The notes under the pieces were generated by a model, which ran no database searches, was not told the origin of the DNA, and saw nothing but the letters and a program-made list of their open reading frames with translations. DNA of 64,000 bases from Macrobrachium rosenbergii. Its lineage: Eukaryota > Arthropoda > Malacostraca > Decapoda > Palaemonidae. The translations under genes were made by a program, and so were the position numbers. The stretch covers positions 30,641,537 to 30,705,536 of the forward strand of contig NC_089777.1 in assembly GCF_040412425.1 (NCBI RefSeq), in the 5' to 3' direction. Positions within the stretch are counted from its first letter, which is position 1. The number at the start of each line of letters is the position of its first letter. Shown piece after piece: positions 60,693 to 64,000 of this stretch.

Positions 60693-60760
<68 letters not shown>
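60693..60760. repeat. (AT)n microsatellite
   Basis: About 66 bp of AT at the 3' side of a minus-strand SINE fragment. Confidence 0.97.
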
Positions 60761-60764
<4 letters not shown>

Positions 60765-60766
<2 letters not shown>

Positions 60767-60890
60767 CACTTTAGAAATGGCTTACACCCAAGAGGAATTC
60801 TAATTGACAAGTATTTCTACCCCCGTCAAGACTCGAACCTGGGCCTTTGGTTTACATGCAATAACTAATGCGGTCAAGAAATATTTTTTA
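60765..60890 (-). mobile_element. tRNA-related SINE fragment (third family)
   Basis: On the minus strand a B box GGTTCGAGTC (60839-60830) follows aaaggccca, then ttgacgggggtagaaatact and ttcctcttgggtgtaagcc, passing into the (AT)n array. No convincing A box is visible, so it is probably 5'-truncated. Confidence 0.6.
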
Positions 60891-61560
60891 TACATTTACC
60901 TCCATTGTGTAAGTGTATAGAAACCAAATTATCTCTAACATTTTCAACAATGGTACGTATGACAAATCATAATTCAACATTAAAATTCAAGGCTATTTTA
61001 TCTGAGAAAAACAACCAAGGAATAAAAAGCACAAAGAAAGTATACCTTAGCTAAAGACAAATGAAAATAAACCCTGGGCTCTCGTCCGAATCCACCTCAA
61101 AATCTCAACAACAATTCTTTTTCCAAAGTTAAACCATCGTCACATATTTGATTAAAATCCCTTTATAATCTTTTAAGATACGCCGTGGACAGACCGACTG
61201 ACCTACAAACAAAAGCAACTGAATACCTGACTTCCAAAATCGCTGAAGGAGCTTAATAGAACCAGTGACATAACACTAAATATAACGAATTCACCAGTGA
61301 CGTAAGTGGAACTGCAAGACTTACACTGGATTAGCGGCGTTCACGAGCAAATGGCGCTGAGTTTACGGCTCTTAACAACGCTATATTAACTTAATGGTAT
61401 CAACCACAAGGACAGGAATTACAGCCAATAACAACCTCGTACGCAAATGCAACCAAAAATATACAGAATGTCGAACGGTAAACTCACGTTAAGCCATTGC
61501 ATGATCCTGAAGCCATGCAAAATGTGGATATTTTCGAACCGAGCAATCAGGGTAATGGCA
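60891..61560. other. Unique stretch
   Basis: No gene or repeat recognised. Confidence 0.4.

Positions 61561-61562
<2 letters not shown>

Positions 61563-61620
<58 letters not shown>
61563..61620. repeat. (GA)n microsatellite
   Basis: About 57 bp of GA. Confidence 0.97.
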
Positions 61621-61625
<5 letters not shown>

Positions 61626-62199
61626 ACACAAGACCCATAATTTGAAAGTTAGGCATTTGAAAACACATCACAATGTATCAAAATTATGTAATATTATCAC
61701 ACTGTTCAACGACAACGATGAATTTTCAGTAACAAAATTATCGGATTAAAAAACGAATCAACAAACTTCAATTTCATAAGAAAATAGTCAGTCGTAAAAT
61801 GTTTTGGCACATCTTGTTAACGGCTTACCTTGGCGCAAAAAGGTTTTACGAAATGCGTTGCATGTTTGCAATTACTCCGTAAATGTTCAGTTTTAAGGTT
61901 ACAAGGTGACAATCAAACAACTTAGGAGGTAAGATTTTTTTTTTTTTTTAGGAGTAAATGCCAACGAAGCAGGCAGCCTACAGGCATCCTAATATCAAAG
62001 TCCAGCTCAAGCCCGGAGAAAAAAAGAAAAAATGGGGCGTGGGAGAAGGTCGAGTTGGCGATGAAAGGTTAAATGGGCCAGGAAACACGAAAGCATGAAG
62101 AAAACGTCAAAGCGTGGCTTTACTTTTTGACAACTAAAATTTTCAAATTGTCCCATTACACGTGGGCATAATAATCAACATATATGTTGTCCCTTGGAT

Positions 62200-62486
62200 A
62201 AACAGATGACCCACGAACACACTGCGAGTTCTGGCTAAACCCATCTACGACGAGGCCTCGTGAAAGCCCTTAATCCCGGCTCCTGCGAGTCTTCCTCCCG
62301 TCTGCAGCTCCTGGTGTTGAGCTGGGCGCGCGGCCAGCATCCAGGTATGTCAATTAAACGCGTCTCTCGGCTGATGCTGGACGATTACTACCCTCCATTC
62401 ATTTTCCAAAGAGAGCATGAGTGACATATCAGCCCTCAAGAGGCCCTAAATAGATTAATGAAAGAGAATAATCGGCTGTAAGTAGC
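62200..62486. promoter_or_regulatory. Candidate conserved non-coding element
   Basis: GC-rich block with a perfect palindrome CGAGGCCTCG (about 62250), an Otx/bicoid-type TTAATCCC (62270s), gcgcgcgg, caattaaacg and gattaatgaaag. There is no long frame on either strand. Dense motif content in a gene-poor region suggests regulation, by inference only. Confidence 0.25.
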
Positions 62487-62487
62487 T

Positions 62488-62526
62488 CCTCCTCCTCCTC
62501 CTCCTCCTCCTCCTCCTCCTTCCTCC
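62488..62526. repeat. (CTC)n trinucleotide array
   Basis: About 36 bp of CTC units. Confidence 0.95.
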
Positions 62527-62529
62527 TGG

Positions 62530-63235
62530 GACCCCATCACGGTCCTTTGCCGCAGATCTCTGTATCAGACAACCGACGCAAGGGCCCCATTAGCACCCCC
62601 TGCCTCCAGGAGACCAGATCTGAAGGGGGTTTTGTGGGAGGGGGTCTCTACAGGTGTAGAACATTAGATTATTAATTGAAAGGGTTTCGGTAGTGTAGTA
62701 GCCACACTGGAAAGTAATGAGCGACATGGAACAGAAAAGTTAATACAATGGGCTGATTTACCAAAAGTAAACACAAGCCGACTGATTCAGCAGTATACTA
62801 AACTGACTGATTAAACAGTAGGGAGAAAAAAAAAAAAGCAAAGAAAATACATATTTCAGTAAGCTGGTAACCTTATCTAAAATACAACCAAAGAAAATGA
62901 CTCAACAGGTTGAATTCTATTATTTTCGCTCAAAGAAATTAAGATAAAAGAAACGTGTATTCTTAAGATAAATAAAATAATTAGGTATTGTAGAATTGTA
63001 TCGAAACCCTTAATGAAAGAGTAAACGGATCTGGCTTTTTGTTCATTAAAACTCCGAACTTTTATATTAAAAAAAAAAAAAAAAACTGGACGTCCTGTTA
63101 ATCTTCAAGAACCTTTTTATACCAGGACAAGCGTGCGTTTGTAGCTCAAATATAAACGTGCTCCCATGCTGACTTAGATCATTAATCACGTTTCTACTCG
63201 AGTCAAAACTTATCTTTTAAATAAGCTACTAAAAT
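62530..63235. other. Unique stretch
   Basis: Poly(A) runs near 62825-62836 and 63068-63084. No gene recognised. Confidence 0.4.
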
Positions 63236-63244
63236 GTCTAAGAT

Positions 63245-63612
63245 TCCTTTTTAAGCATCTTTTAACTAGGCTGCGGAGACTGTCTCTTCGTCCTTTCTGA
63301 ACACCTTTTAACTAGGCTGCAAGGGACGTCCCCCAAGTTCTTTTCAGACATCTTTCAACAGCACTGCAGGTAATGAATCAAAAATCCTTAATGCAGGAGA
63401 CAGTCTCCAAAATCTGTTCTGTGCATATTTTAACTATAGTAGTTAAAATTTACATTTCCTAACTTTGCAGCAAAAATGTCTCCTGGGTTATCTTGCAGCA
63501 CGTTTAGCTGCTCTACAAAGAATGTCTTTGCACCTTTTATCTGCGCTGCAAAGAATGTCTCCCAAGTCGTTTTGCAGCACCTCTTAAATGCGCTGCAGGA
63601 AAAACTCTAGAG
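63245..63612. repeat. Decayed minisatellite, ~47-bp period
   Basis: A ctgcaaNgaNtgtctcc-like core recurs near 63271, 63318, 63363, 63466, 63514, 63549 and 63591. It is often preceded by cttttaactNNgctg, and several units carry ttttgcagcac. Steps cluster around 45-48 bp. Confidence 0.75.
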
Positions 63613-64000
63613 CCCTTTAGAAGTTCTTAAATTAGACTATTAAAGTTAAATTACACTGCATAAATTATTTCCGTCAAATCAATTCAAAATAAAAGGAATA
63701 CTCGGGCCACAAACGGATGTCCTATAACTGAATGTCTTACAAATATTCGATTTCGTTAAATTTTAGCAATTGAAACATCGTGATTGTTTTGTTCACAAAA
63801 ACGTCATTTAACATATCCTTTTAATCAAATTATTCTTTTCAAACAGGTTACTATTGGTATATACTTGGTATACGACAGACATCTAAGAGGGGCTAGAAAT
63901 GGAACATCAGAAGCTTAATAAAAGAAATAAAAATTTTATTACGAATTTCATTTTTCTTTAAAAGTAAAAAATATTTCTTGCTTTTCGTAGCATGAATATC
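63613..64000. other. AT-rich end of window
   Basis: No gene or repeat recognised. Confidence 0.4.

Overview
This is eukaryotic, animal nuclear DNA: AT-rich, gene-poor and packed with simple-sequence repeats. The (GA)n, (TA)n and (AC)n arrays are unusually dense, with more than 45 long ones. Several dispersed repeats match, from memory, families seen across decapod crustacean genomes: a SINE carrying a conserved GTTTAACCAGACCACTGAGC module, a family containing CACTGGGACCTACGAGGTC, and a foldback repeat containing CCGGGCCGTGG. I infer a decapod, probably a caridean shrimp (Macrobrachium-like). That is a recollection, not a search result. I find no bacterial-style genes, operons, rRNA, functional tRNA or CRISPR arrays. 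Almost every long open frame is a by-product of (GA)n, which reads as Arg-Glu or Ser-Leu repeats, or of (TA)n.

Layout. 0.9-4.5 kb: three copies of one TA-flanked, terminal-inverted-repeat DNA element (a non-autonomous Tc1/mariner type is inferred). Two are full length and face each other as a 1.3-kb palindrome; the third is truncated and shares a TA with its neighbour. 4.8-5.6 kb: two perfect CRE sites, CCAAT boxes, TATA-like sequence and a GC-rich segment open on both strands, the best promoter-like stretch. 8.2-18.4 kb: microsatellites, a 110-bp AT-rich tandem array, a foldback element, a reverse-transcriptase scrap and a 41-bp triplication. 18.5-20.3 kb: a palindrome-rich candidate regulatory block, a complete SINE with a 16-bp target-site duplication, and an inverted SINE pair. 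22-30 kb: a 40-bp minisatellite, a candidate exon on the minus strand near 27.5 kb, and a near-perfect SINE palindrome at 29.3-29.6 kb. 31-41 kb: GA-separated duplications, a decayed 29-bp minisatellite, a diverged 227-bp tandem duplication and a possible minus-strand exon near 37.8 kb. 42.5-43.3 kb: a GC-rich island. 45-49 kb: SINE copies and a decayed non-LTR reverse transcriptase. 50-56 kb: GA/TG-separated duplications, decapod dispersed repeats, a purine-skewed tract and a 180-bp tandem repeat. 57-64 kb: foldback hairpins, AT arrays, a candidate conserved non-coding element near 62.3 kb and a 47-bp minisatellite.

No gene can be named. The most distinctive signals are structural: inverted pairs of mobile elements, tandem duplications whose units are separated by GA/TC or AC/TG microsatellites at five places, and a strong strand bias of GA over TC arrays (about 26 to 4 outside the element cluster). 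No new biological system was convincingly found.
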